A model generated the notes under the pieces. The model was given only the letters and a program-made list of their open reading frames with translations, was not told the DNA's origin and did no database searches. Position numbers and translations under genes: made by a program. This document shows, one piece after another, positions 49,950 to 61,732 of a DNA stretch of 64,000 bases. Source of the DNA: Chrysopilus asiliformis (taxonomy: Eukaryota; Arthropoda; Insecta; Diptera; Rhagionidae); NCBI GenBank assembly GCA_964034945.1, contig OZ035962.1, positions 98,538,784 to 98,602,783 of the forward strand, given 5' to 3'. How positions within the stretch are numbered: position 1 is the first letter of the stretch; every line of letters begins with the position of its first letter.

Positions 49950-52027
49950 CGTCAAGCCTTGGTTGGCTACTAGTTGCTGCTGCTATCAGTTTTAATATTG
50001 AACATATTGTACTCTTAGTAAGTGAGAATAGCATTTACGTCACATATTTTTTTACGTTGAAATTTTTTTTTCGTTTTGGCAACCGCTTTTACTGGAAAAG
50101 CGAGAATTCTCTACGAATTTTATGCTGAGACACCCCTAGCTGACCAAGTTTTTATTTAATTTGTGGTGGTCAAATTTTGTACTTATTGAAAAATCAAAGT
50201 CTTTTAAGGGAGTTTTCTTTTATTAAAAAAATGTCCTGGGCTGCGCATACTTTACGCTAATCGTTGCCGTTTCGAACCTCCTTCCATCTTGCCACGTTTT
50301 TTTTCGAATTTTGTATGGGTTTCAATGCCACCGTCACGCTACCACAGTACCCCCGCCCCTCTCCCCAGTAATGTGTGACGTATTTTATTTCTTTCAACAA
50401 ACACTAAAAATTTGACCTCAGCAGTAATCATTTAAAAAGTTTAACCATTCAAATATTTATATGAATATTTAACAATAGTTTTGACGAGGCAGATACTCTG
50501 GACATCGGATAAATGCCTTGAAAATCTTACGTGTGTGTTTGTCGTGTAAGTTTTGCATGCGCGAATAACATTTAGTGGCGTCTCATTTGAATAAAAATAA
50601 GGGTACGGGATTAATTTTTCAATAAATTATTAAACGAATTAATTTTTATTGTTTATAATTTATCGTAGGTGTATTTCTATTAAGAAATCTCCGGAAAGTT
50701 AAAAAAATGAATATGAATTCAAACTCTAAAATCACTTACAAATATATTAAATTAGTAAAGGCATTTTAGCTAATAACACGCAAGTTATTTATATTATTTT
50801 ACAATAAAAGCTAGCTTGGCCATATTTTAAGGTAAAAAAATTTCACAAATATATTTGTTAAAAAATCGAGATTAAAGCATTTTCATGCATTGAAACCACA
50901 TTAAAAATCATTTCGTATCGCACATCATATTCAAAAAAAAAAAATTTTTTAAAGCCAAATCCATGTAAAATTATGTTATTGCCAAATCACAAGCAATTTC
51001 ATTTATGCTAAAAAATATTTAAATTTATATTTGAACAAAATAAAACAATGAATTTTTATTTATTAATTTGTTATTAAATTGAGAAACATAAATTTTATTT
51101 AGGAAATTTTAAGCAAGCATCGATGATTGGATTATTTGCATGATGACTTTTCAACAATGAAAAATAAGCATTTTTTCATCTCTTTTGTTATTTTAAAGAA
51201 AGTTATATAAAAAGAATTTTGAGTATAGAATCTTAAGTTTTTTTTATTAGGAGTATTTTATTTTATTTTATAACGGAGCGAGTTGATGATACGAATATTA
51301 ACAAAATGTATAAATGTATGGAATTAAATTGAAATAAAAAAAAAATAAGGAGATTATAATAGCGATAGAATCGTAGATAGACATCCATCAATGAAGAAGT
51401 TGTTGAAATGACAAAATTTGAATGTTAAATGTTTGCAATATTATTCATCTGAGTGCATTAATGACATCATATTTGAAAAATTCTTGTATTACAAAAGATA
51501 TAATAATTTTATTGTTAAGTACAAAGTTGAAATGATTGTTGGGAGAAATTGAAATGAGCGAGCAAAAAGAAGAAAAAAAAACGAGTGTTACAAACTTTAA
51601 AGAAAAAAAATGAGCGCTTTGTTTCTATTATGTATGTGAATTATTGTAGCAAAATGAATTCGATAGAAATCGAAATTAGTTTTGATGATAACGCTTGAAT
51701 TGAGTCTAAAATGTATTTAAAACTATGTTTGTACATTAATATTGGTTGATGGTATGATTATAAGTTAATTAGGTAGTTTTAAAAACAAATATATAAAAAA
51801 TATACATAAAATATTACTATAATATAATGAATTGAGGTTAAGAAAATAAAATTTAACTCAGAAAATGCTTTTCTTTTTAATTAGTTAACATAAACTGGAA
51901 ACTACGAAAGGTTCTTTTCCATTGCCAATGATTTCTGGATAATTTGCTGATTCCGATTCTGGAAATGGTTTGGCCAGGTTGTCTCCAGTTTTTGAGATAA
52001 TCAAGATCAATTTTTATACGTTTCTTA
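49950..52027. other. MED1 3' UTR and AT-rich intergenic DNA
   Basis: Very AT-rich sequence follows the stop, with many AATAAA signals between 50770 and 51860. No other gene is seen. Confidence 0.5.
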
Positions 52028-52615
52028 TACCCGTATGGTGAAACCAAAGGGTATATTAACTTTGCCTTACCGTTTGTAACGCCAAGATCCCGTCATCACA
52101 CACAGAAATGAATTACACCAGTGTGTTTAGAATGATAAAAATAATTAATTTTTCCATGTCCGTCCGTCCGTCCGTCTGTCTGTCCGTCTGTCTGTCGGTC
52201 TGTCTGTCGGTCTGTCTGTCCGTCTGTCTGTCTGTTCGTCTGTGGCGCGGATTGCGGGCGCACAGATTGAACTAGAGACTAGAAATTTTGCACAGTTCCG
52301 TATGCGAGGCCAAGTTCGTTAATGGGCAAAAATGGACCATTAGGGGGGGTACCCCCCATACGAACGAAAACGGTTTTTGTGAATATCTCGAAAACGGTGC
52401 ATCTTATCAAAAAAGTCCAATAACAAAAGTTATTTAGGATATGATTCTACATAAAACTCCCATACATCAAAATCCGATTGGAAAAAATTTTAAAAAATCT
52501 TATTGGAAAGTTTGACTTCAAAGTGGACTTTTGATACAACTGTTCGCTGTTCACTTAAATCACCATACGGGTTTTCAATAATTGCCAGATTGGCAATTAT
52601 AGCTTTTGTTATGTT
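52028..52615 (+). mobile_element. DINE/Helentron-like repeat, copy 2
   Basis: It begins TATACCCGTATGGTGAAACC, then AAGGGTATATTAAC, a CCGTCTGT microsatellite (52160-52240), GCGCGGATTGCGGGCGCA and AGGGGGGGTACCCCCC. It ends in the ATTGCCAGATTGGCAATTAT hairpin. It has no open frame. At its 52440 region it preserves the uninterrupted target that in copy 1 received the NEURL4 fragment. Confidence 0.78.
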
Positions 52616-52730
52616 TTTGGTCCAGAAAAAATTTTGTACTGCGGAGCGGAGCATTTTTTTTAGCAGTGATGAAAGTCAATTCAAATTTATCGTTTCTTTT
52701 TATTGTGAGTAAAAAGAAAGTACAAAACAA

Positions 52731-53251
52731 TCACCCGTATTGTAAATGTCGTGTCGTTTTCGACAAGAATCGTTTCACGTGTTGTTGTTTGTGTTTTTCT
52801 ACCAACAACAACACGTAAAACGACTCATTTCGAAAACGACACGACAATCGTAATGCTACATTTACACGAATGACAAATTTGTCATTTTTTTCTTGTCATT
52901 ATGTTAATTCCCGTGTAAATGGCATAATTTTTGTAATTTTTTCTGTCAGAAAATGTCAATCTCTCATAAAAGAATGAACTTGTCCATTCTTTTATGCCAG
53001 ATTGTCATTCGTACAAACGCAATATTAGTTATGACAAAAGTTGAATACTAAAGTTGTCATAACTAATATTGCGTTTGCACGAATGACAATCTGGCATAAA
53101 AGAATGGACAAGTTCATTCTTTTATGAGAGATTGACATTTTCTGACAGAAAAAATTACAAAAATTATGCCATTTACACGGGAGTTAACATAATGATAAGA
53201 AAAAAATGACAAATTTGTCATTCGTGTAAATGTAGCATAATACGGGTGAAT
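52731..53251. mobile_element. Long palindromic element with nested hairpins
   Basis: Outer ends read CACCCGTATT and AATACGGGTG. A first hairpin at 52745-52848 pairs TGTCGTGTCGTTTTCG with its complement. A second, much longer one at 52853-53238 has near-perfect arms of about 180 bp that start ATGCTACATTTACACGAATG, centred near 53045. The pieces TGACAAATTTGTCA are palindromic themselves. The element is non-coding. Confidence 0.85.
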
Positions 53252-53378
53252 GTTGCCGTTCTATATGACGAATAACTCGGTATAATGTCGATATTTCTTA
53301 TACAAAAACATTCGAAAACTCGAGAACTAATTGAATTAGAAAGGTGAAATCTTGCATAGTACAGGCTTTTAAAAAAAA

Positions 53379-53698
53379 CTAGCTTGCATACCCGTCGTTG
53401 TCGAGTTAAGTTTTTTCAAATTTTTATTTTTTTTGTTTGATGGTCTATGTTGGAGCTAAACTTCAGGCCAATCTACTCGGTAGTTTCCCGGCGAAAGGGT
53501 AACATAGAGGAAGAGCTAAGTTTCGAAATCCCTTTACCCCTCCCCTTACTCCCCCACCCTTCGCGCCTCTTTTCCGTATGCCTATGTTGGAACCAGAACT
53601 ACCACAGACCTTCATGCCAAATTTCAAGTCAATCGGTTCAGCCGGTTTTGCGTGAAAGAGGAACAGACAGACAGACAGACACCAACTCATTTTTATAT
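53379..53698 (-). mobile_element. Helitron-like non-autonomous element, copy B
   Basis: On the minus strand it starts near ATAAAAATGAGTTGGTGTCTG and ends in a hairpin close to CGACGGGTATGCAAG followed by CTAG. The hairpin stem has two substitutions compared with copies A and C, so this copy is older or inactive. Confidence 0.72.
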
Positions 53699-54396
53699 CT
53701 GTTTTTTAACCAAAATTATAAATGTTTCAAAAAATTATAAATGTTAAAATACAATTTCCTACGCAATTTTGCATCTATAATTCTTCTGAATATTTTCACT
53801 CCTTCTATAAAATGACACCCATAATCAGCGCTTCACAGTAAAAGTGTGAAAAAGGGTGTAAAAACTCTTTGAAGTTTTCGATCAAGTCCCGGGACACCTT
53901 CGTCAAAGTCGATTTTTATTGACCTTCATCAGAAAATCTATCAAAGTACAATAATTGCAAAATAATTTTTACTAAAAAATTTCATTGGTTTTCTCCTATA
54001 ACTACTTATTGATTTTATTGGAAAAAAAACCCCGGTAACTTTTCGTTACAGAGAATGGATATAGTTTACATTTTAATCTCCATGACTTGACACTGATGAA
54101 AATTCCAGATGATTTTCATCTTTTGTTTTGTGGTCAAATATAGAAGCAATTCAAGACACTGAGCAATTCAATCTGATGACATTGCACGTTTTCCACTAGA
54201 TTGTACTATTTTAACTAAATATGAAAAAAAAAAAAAACAATTTGAAACAGGATTGTGGTTTTTAATTACACAAACATTTTTGTATCTATTTAAACATTTT
54301 TTAAAAACTATTTTCTGTAAGGTACAATTAACACTTAATTGAAATTCTTATCACAAATTAATTAACTACAAGTATTTTGCGTTTTAAATTATTTTT

Positions 54397-54558
54397 TTAA
54401 ATTAGTCGAAAAATATTTGGTCCTCCGGGATTTTTGATATTTGGTCGTTGGAACTGTTGGCCAAATGAGAGATTCGGCACGATTGGATCTGCTGCTGTTA
54501 TACTACAAAATACGACAACGATAGCGAAAAATAATACGAAAACTATTGACTTATTCAT
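54397..54558 (-). CDS. Small secreted peptide of 53 residues
   Basis: ATG at 54558 opens MNKSIVFVLFFAIVVVF, a signal peptide that should be cleaved after CSITAA. The mature part is about 30 residues, DPIVPNLSFGQQF then QRPNIKNPGGPNIF, rich in Pro and Asn and mildly basic, with no cysteine. A TATA box (TATAAAAAGC) lies at 54647-54656, about 90 bp upstream. Size, signal peptide and composition resemble insect immune-induced or neuropeptide-like peptides, but I do not recognise the family. It was too short for standard ORF calling and lies within transposon-rich DNA. Confidence 0.65.
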   Translation of the reverse strand: MNKSIVFVLFFAIVVVFCSITAADPIVPNLSFGQQFQRPNIKNPGGPNIFRLI

Positions 54559-55088
54559 TTTTGAGATCTTAAATAAAAGTATTTGGTAATTTAGATGTGA
54601 TCGTTAATGACCCTTTTACGATAATGATAGAATTTGAAATCGGAGAGCTTTTTATAAGAGTCAATTCGTTTTCCATAAAAGACTCATCTCAGAACTTTTG
54701 TGTTTGTGCAAATGACGGTTATTATTGTTAAAATAGAACAACGTGTTTAATATTTAAAGTAAATATTTGTTTTCGCAATTTTGACAAATTTAAAATAAAT
54801 ATTTTCCTAAGTGTGAGCACAATTTGCTTTTGTTTTGCGTAATCAGTCCCATTCAAGTGTTATCAAAAAGTAGATAAAACTAGTATTTTTTTACGTACCG
54901 TCGCTCGGGTGCTTCATTTGCGTACAGTTTTTTGGAATAATAATCGAAGATATATGATTATAATACGTCTTTCAAAATAAAATTTGAGGTATTATTAAAA
55001 TTTATTAGAAAAAGTCTGAAAAAAAGTTGGCTCCAACTTCAACTTCAACATTAAAGCTACTATGAACTAAAATCATACTAATCATACT

Positions 55089-55428
55089 AATATATAAAAA
55101 TGAGTTGGTGTCTGTCTGTCTGTCTGTCTGTATGTCTGTTCCTCTTTCACGCAAAAACGGCCGAACCGATTGACTTTAAATTTGGCATGAGTCTCTGTGG
55201 TAGTTCTGGTTCCAACATAGGCATACGGAAAAGTAGCGCGAGGGGTGGGGGGAGTAATGGGAGGGGGTAAAGTGATATCGAAACTTAGCTCTTCCTCTAT
55301 GTTACCCTTTCGCGGGGAAACTACCGAGCCGATTGGCCTGCAGTTTAGCTTCAACATAGACCATCAAAAAGAAAAAAAAGAAAAATTTGAAAAAAACTTA
55401 ACCCGGCAACGACGGGTATGCAAGCTAG
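55089..55428 (+). mobile_element. Helitron-like non-autonomous element, copy C
   Basis: It starts near AATATATAAAAATGAGTTGG, has a CTGT microsatellite, the CACGCAAAAACGGCCGAACC block and GGGGAAACTACCGAGCC, and ends ACCCGGCAACGACGGGT, ATGCAAG, CTAG. It is very similar to copy A. Confidence 0.78.
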
Positions 55429-55984
55429 TAAAGTATATATCTGTGGTGATATCCAATAACCGCTTAAGTTGCCCTAGCACCCGCAGGAATAGTACCCGCA
55501 AATAGGCCTTATGGAGATAAATCCTGGCACAGCATTGTTTTTTTAAATATGAAAAAAACGTGTTTTTTCCTAATTATATCATTTTTTTAACCCCTGTCGT
55601 TCTCAACATCTAGCTAATCACTTTAAAACAAATTTACAATAAAGTTAAAGAATTCTTCGTTTCGTGGAATTTGATACTATTATTCTATTTTGATTGAAAA
55701 GGGCAAAGCTGCTTAAACAACAAGTATAAATTTGTACTATAAGCCGCTTTAATATTTTTATGGAAATAGGAATACGAATTCCTACGCTTTTATATTAAAT
55801 TTGTGTAATATATAGGGACTTAATATATAACAAGTATGTAAATACGAATGTGCGTATTGTGAGTTTTATCCATGAATAAAAATGTTTCTGGACAACAATT
55901 CGGATGATTTTTCTCTTTAAAAATTGAATATGACCAAATCTGGTTCTTTCCGTAAAATTGGGTGTCGGAAGTGAATATTATAAA

Positions 55985-56415
55985 TATCTTATCCCAGATT
56001 TTATTGAACCAGGACCTTTCGGGCTACTTTTTAATGGGTGTATGTTGGGGCTGGACCCCCGACGAACATCTATGCCAAATTTCAGGCCAATCGGTTCAGT
56101 AGTTTCCCTGCGAAAGAGTAACATAGCGCAAAAACTAAGTTTTGAAATCATTTGACCCCCTCCCCTTACTCCCCCCACCTTTCGGGCTACTTTTTAATGG
56201 GTCTATGTTTGGGCTGGATCCCCAACGAACATCTATGCCAAATTTCAGGCCAATCGGTTTAGTAGTTTCCCCGCGAAAGAGTAACATAGCGCAAAAACTA
56301 AGTTTTGAAATCATTTTACCCCCTCCCCTTACTCCCCCCACCCTTCGCGCTACTTTTCCGTGTGCCTATGTTGGAACCAGAACTACCACAGACCCTCATG
56401 CCAAATTTCAAGTCA
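55985..56415 (-). mobile_element. Tandem partial copies of the Helitron-like family
   Basis: Two head-to-tail segments share TATGCCAAATTTCAGGCCAATCGG and GAAAGAGTAACATAGCGC, about 180 bp apart. A third partial unit ends near 56415. No hairpin or CTAG end is present, so these are internal fragments. A related fragment is at about 61565-61670. Confidence 0.65.
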
Positions 56416-56499
56416 ACAATCTTATTAAAGAAACATAAGAAAAATTCAATTGCCATTATCAATTACTTTTTATGAAGGCACAGAAAGATTTTATGAAAA

Positions 56500-58435
56500 A
56501 AAAATCTATTTGTGTGGGAGAAGGATGAAAGAGTGGTTAGATTGAATTTTGATGTATGGGAACGGTTATGTAAAATCATATTTTAAATAAATTTTGTCTC
56601 CATAAATTCTTCGATACTATGCGCCGTGGATGAGAGGAATTGGGTCAAAATTAGATTGCAAGACGAAGGCAAGCTAAATAAAATCTTATAAAAAGTATTC
56701 AATTTGGTTGGGGCAGGAGAAAAGGAGTGGTCCAATTGTATTTTAATGTATAGATAAGTTAAGTAAAATTATATTCTCAACACATTTTACCTTTATAAAT
56801 TTTTCAATACGACTCACCGTTTTCGAGAAAATGGTAAAAAACTGGTGGAAGGGGGTTGCCCGTTCAAGAACTTAACCTTAATTTACGAGAAACGCGTCTG
56901 TAAAAAATTTCAAGTCTCTGGCTCAATTCTTTCGAAAGGTGTGGTGTTCACGGCCAGACGGATATGGAGAAATCAAAATCTTTTGTCATACCAAACACCC
57001 TGGTGTAGTTCAATTTTGTGTCCAAAGATTGGTTCGAAAAGTTACAAATGGTATACTAAATCTAATATACATGGTTATATCATATACAATAGAGTATAAA
57101 ATGGTCTCGTTTTAAAGCAAAAGGTGTGCCATTTTTCTCTGGAAACCCCTTTTTTTTATATTAAAACAGAAATGTTCAATGGCCATGTAGTTGTCGTTAG
57201 GCTTGGTTGACAGATGTTGAAATACAATTCTATTGTGGGCAACTGCAGAAAAAAGTTTTAGCTTTGTGGACATCAAAATTATGTGCAGGAAACATGAATG
57301 ATGCTTTCAATTTCACGTTAGAAAGTTGATGAGGATCATGAAATGGAGAAACGGTAGAGTTTTAAAATTCTATCACGTACGTATTTATTTAAAACGACTC
57401 TCATGGAAATCCGGTTATCTTGTCTGATGAACTACTCACAAGTATTACGAATATTTGCTCGTCCTTGTTTGAAAGCTTTAAGCGGTGCATTTTATGGTCA
57501 AGTATTATTAAAACTATTCAGTAGATTGCACACAAGGATATCATTAAACAGAAGCATAAAAGGCAAAATATTAATTTTTTTTATTAATAATGGGTTTCTA
57601 ATGCTTGTAAGCCATTTAAAATCATCAGGAAATGGAAATCTTTACAGTTGAATATGATTAGAAAACACAAGTGACATATTGGCACAAAATTCAAGATCTT
57701 GTGCAGCACTATATTAAGTTTATTACAAAAGAGTCCTTGAATTTTATTGCATATTTATTAAATGATTTTTTATAGTTCTTTGTATAATATTTGAAAAGGC
57801 ATCATTTTTCGAATGCGAGAATATATTTTCCACGTAAGAGATTACCAAAAGAGACACAGAAAAAAAAAATATTGAACACATAATTTTTTTTGTGGGTACT
57901 TAAAACACCTTTTGTAAGCCTACACATTGACGTCACAGTTCACACAGCTGTGATAATGAAATTATTTTTCATGTTGAATTTACCTTTCCTAATTCTTTAC
58001 GCAATTTGATTGAAAGTTTAAAAGTTGATAAAAATTGGTGTAAATGCTTTATTAATCATAGGAAAAATTTGAAAAAAAATTCACCAAATTACAGATAAAG
58101 ACACCAGTTCATTGGAAATTAAAACATTAAGGAAAAAACATATGTAAAACTACAATTGCCAGGGACCAATTGTCTAATACTCTATTTGAGGGCTGGAGGG
58201 AAAAATTGTCAAGAACTTAGCCTTGCTATTTAGAGAAAAACAATTGTACACAATTTCAAGTCTCTAGCTCAATTTCTTCGATAGTTATGGTGTTCACAGA
58301 CGGATAGACAGACGGATATTCGGAAATGAAAATCTCAAATCATACCAAAACACCCTGATGTCATTAATTTTTGTACACGGAGGTTTGGTTCGAGGCGCTA
58401 CAAACGGTATACTAAATCTAATATATTTCTATATG
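56500..58435. mobile_element. Degenerate relatives of the DINE-like repeat
   Basis: Segments at about 56880-57080 and 58140-58430 share TTTCAAGTCTCT.GCTCAAT, a short GACGGATA microsatellite, CATACCAAA.CACCCTG and GGTATACTAAATCTAATATA. They match the same landmarks at 10200-10400. The surrounding 57100-58140 holds no gene I can support. Confidence 0.55.
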
Positions 58436-60125
58436 ATTTTCATATAAAACTTGTATGGCATTGAATTGAAATATAATCATTCAATCTCAAATTATGATAA
58501 CTAAATTTCAACATTTTCTTAGACGATGAAGGATTTCGGTTTATTTCGAAGGAAACTAGCAATTTAATAAGTTCTCAACTTTCTAGTTGTTAATTATATC
58601 ATCGAAATATTATAATTAATGAGAAAAGGGACCATTATATATGACGAAAATCGATAAATGGACTCAAAATATGAGTAGGTTATCTATTATTAAAATGTTT
58701 TACACTTAATTTTATGCGTCATATTAGTTATGTAAAATTTACTTATTTAATTGATACACTTAACGCTTAATGGCTAGATAAGATTATAACATGTGTTTTT
58801 CAATCAACACCATCTTCCATTTAGTTATGGACAGCAGGATAGCTTGCTGATAATATCTTATCTTATTTTCTTAATGCCACTTAGCATATAATAACCGTGC
58901 TGTGATAATAGTGAATATGGAGCAACTAATTTCTATCTATCCAATGGAAAGTACCCAAAAAATATCTCGTTTTTGATTGGATTGCACTTTTACATATATT
59001 TGTGTTTATTTTGGGTGTTCGACAACAGTATTTTTCCAGAAGAAAAAATAATTCTAGATCTTATTTATGAAAGTTTTCTGAAATTTTCAAAATTGATTTT
59101 AAATTATTCTTTCTTGTATCCCAATTTTTTTTTAGTAATTTAGACCATGCCTTAATAAACTTTTGTCATATCCATGTGGTTTTTCAGATTTTTACTTTCC
59201 TCTGCTATAGAGGGAAAGTATTATATCCATGACGGAAACCAACTCGAGAACGGAGACGGATAGAAACTTTCTGATTAGTACGAAATCCGTTTCAAGCTAA
59301 ATTATGAGGATGTCGTACATCTGTCAGTCTGTCGGTCTGTCTGTCTGCCGGTCTGTCCGCTTTACATATCTTAAATAAATCGAGAACACGTTGAGAGAGC
59401 GATTTGAAAACTTTTGGAAAAGTTAGCTATTCTAAAGCCCCCCACACATTTTTTTTTTGAAAATTTCTCAATATTTTTGCGCTTTTGGGATAAAAAGAAT
59501 ATAACAAAATTTAAAGATATAAAATTGTCTATTTTTTTTACTTTAACGGTTTGTACGTATCTCTAACGGTTCTCAAGGTATTAAGTTTTTTGAAAATTTC
59601 ATATAAAAAAAATAAAATTTCCTGCATTTTATCCTTTAACGGTTTTTACTTATCTTTAACAATTCTCGAGATATTTGAAAAAAAAACTGTTTTTCACATA
59701 TTTTTTTCCGAAACTAAATATTACAAAGGCAAGTGTTGTGTCGATCACAACTATTTTTTTTAATATCTTCCGAGTATATACAAAAAAATGTTCTGAAAAT
59801 GCAAAAACATGAGACTTTTTTTTCAGTATGATGATAAATTTGATCAAAAAATACTTTTTGTGAATGTCAAAATGTGCTCTCCATTGATTTCCACAGGTTC
59901 AAAGCGATTTCGAAAAAGGCCTATAGATTGCAAAAAAAATTTATTGAATATTTTTTTGCATTGATTTCACGCTCTGGTAAAATATTATCACTTATTTTCA
60001 ACAAAATAAACAATAATCCGATTTAAATTTTTGATTATATTACCGGTAGTAAATTCTACATGCTTTTCCAGTGGTGGCTTTTATAAATTCGGATCTTAAA
60101 TTTACTTGTGCATTATTTTAGAATC
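58436..60125. other. AT-rich intergenic DNA with an old repeat
   Basis: The stretch 59195-59400 starts CTCTGCTATAGAGGGAAAGT and has a GTCTGTCGGTCTGTCTGTC microsatellite, like other repeats in the window. Nothing coding is seen. Confidence 0.5.
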
Positions 60126-60126
60126 A

Positions 60127-60629
60127 TTATTTGCCATGTCCAAGGGCAACACGGACGTTTCCTGGTATACTCCTTTTTTTGCCATGTCCAAGGGCAACAC
60201 GGACGTTTCCTGGTACACTCCGTTTTTTGCCATGTCCAAGAGCAACACGGACGTTTCCTGGTATACTCCTTTTTTTGCCATGTCCAAGGGCAACACGGAC
60301 GTTTCCTGGTATACTCCTTTTTTTGCCATGTCCAAGGGCAACTCGGACGTTTCCTGGTACACTCCTTTTTTTGCCATGCCCAAGGGCAACACGGACGTTT
60401 CCTGGTATACTCCTTTTTTTGCCATGTCCAAGGGCAACACGGACGTTTCCTGGTACACTCCGTTTTTTGCCATGCCGCAGGAGACTTTCTGGCTCAGGTG
60501 CAGCTTCGATGATTGCAATAATTGCAATCAGAACAATAAAAAAGATGATTTTGAAATCTACAAAAACATGAATTAAACTCTTTAGCAAAGTTTAAAATTT
60601 GTTATTAAAAATTGTCTTCACTCACCCAT
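60127..60629 (-). CDS. Secreted precursor with seven tandem amidated-peptide units
   Basis: The inferred exons are 60626-60629 (ATGG, then donor GTGAGT) and 60127-60557, separated by a 68-bp intron ending TTTTTGTAG. They join in phase to 144 aa. The protein starts MDFKIIFFIVLIAIIAII, a signal peptide ending near EAA, then a short PEPESLLRHG spacer. Seven units of KKRS(V/I)PGNVRVALGHG follow, with V/I in the order V, I, V, I, I, V, I. The last unit ends GK and stop. Cleavage at KKR and amidation at the Gly would release S(V/I)PGNVRVALGH-amide, seven copies per precursor. This architecture is typical of neuropeptide or other secreted-peptide precursors. A TATA box (TATAAAAGGC) at 60673-60682 supports the start. 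The peptide family is not one I recognise. Confidence 0.85.
60133..60468 (-). repeat. Seven 48-bp tandem repeats inside the peptide precursor
   Basis: Units begin at 60133, 60181, 60229, 60277, 60325, 60373 and 60421. They differ at only five sites. In the minus-strand peptide frame four are synonymous (AGG/CGG, GCC/GCT, CGT/CGA, GGA/GGG) and one is I/V (ATA/GTA). Because the 48-bp unit has no stop in most frames, several long plus-strand frames also appear open; these are by-products. Confidence 0.95.
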
Positions 60630-60672
60630 ATTCAATTTTAATATGCTATATGAAATATTCGAACGAGAGGAA

Positions 60673-60682
60673 GCCTTTTATA
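60673..60682 (-). promoter_or_regulatory. TATA box of the tandem peptide gene
   Basis: TATAAAAGGC on the minus strand lies 44-53 bp before the proposed ATG. This leaves a 5' leader of roughly 20 bases if initiation is at the usual distance. Confidence 0.6.
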
Positions 60683-60689
60683 CAAAATT

Positions 60690-61732
60690 TCAAAAGCCTG
60701 TGGATGGAACTAATATTTAGTCAAGTGCACTGTATTTTTCCTTAATATTTTTTTTTTGGTTTTAATTATTTACCGTAGCAAAGATATAATGAGAAATTTG
60801 CTTTCATTTAGAAGAATCATTATTTATTCATTTGTTAAATATACAAGAATAACAGGCTGAGCAACAAAATTTAAACGATATTTAAAAAAAGCAGCTAAAC
60901 AACAGAAGCTAGCAATATAAACAGGGGTTTTTTGAAAATTTTGCAAAAAATATATATTTTGCCAAGTTTTAATTTAATTTTCACCGTAACCTCTTTAATG
61001 TTAAAGCACTTATTCCAACGATTCTACAGCTTCTAGCCCCCTTTCTGGAACTGACTTGACCCTCCGCCACTCAAATTGTGGGCCGATATGAAAGGACAAA
61101 AAAAGTTTGTTTGTACCCCTCTCCTATTTTTACCCGATTTTTTTATGTAGATTCATAAGTTTTCATTATTAGAAAAAGGTTTGACAAAATAAAATCAGGC
61201 GAATACGGTAGATGTAAGGCCTCATTTAGGCCAACGATTTTTGTGTGAATTTCTTCACGAATTTTATTCAAAAGTTGTCAAAATTTGAATTTATTCGGCA
61301 GTTTTGTATGGGAAAATTCGAGTTCGGACGACTTTCAGGAAAATTTTTTTAGATTTACTGTTTAGGAAGCGTCAGTCAAGTTATATTTATTCTAAACTAG
61401 AATTTGGACCCGGCTTCGCCCGGCTAAAAGCGTGAACAGAAAAATAAACTTAGGAAAACTAAATTCAGTTGGTTAAAAATTAGGTAGCCTGCATGTTGTT
61501 CGTTAGTTTTTTCTCTTCGGAAAATGATTAACAAACTAACAAAAAATTCCAGCACTTGCATTCGGTATTACTTTACCCTTACTCCCCCACCTCTTGGGCT
61601 ACTTTTTAATGGGTCTATGTTGGGGCTGGACCCCCGACGAATATCTATGCCAAATTTCAGGCCGATCGGTTTTTTTTAAGACCAAATAGCTCTCAAAAAT
61701 TGCCAGGAAATGATTTTAGTGTTAGCTGCGTT
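60690..61732. other. Intergenic DNA with transposon ends
   Basis: A hairpin ACCCGGCTTCGCCCGGCT next to CTAG at 61397-61400 looks like the 3' end (minus strand) of a second Helitron-like family. At 61565-61670 there is an internal fragment of the copy A/B/C family. No gene is seen. Confidence 0.5.

Noticed and set aside
59551..59847. Overlapping 63-70 codon frames near 59.6 kb
   Set aside because: Low-complexity Phe/Lys/Ile-rich translations of AT-rich DNA on both strands, next to an old repeat; no splice or promoter support.
60106..60576. Long plus-strand open frames over the 48-bp repeats (MSKGNTDVSWYTPFFA and others)
   Set aside because: They lack a signal peptide and promoter, and the differences between units are non-synonymous in these frames. 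They are open only because a 48-bp unit without stops repeats in phase.
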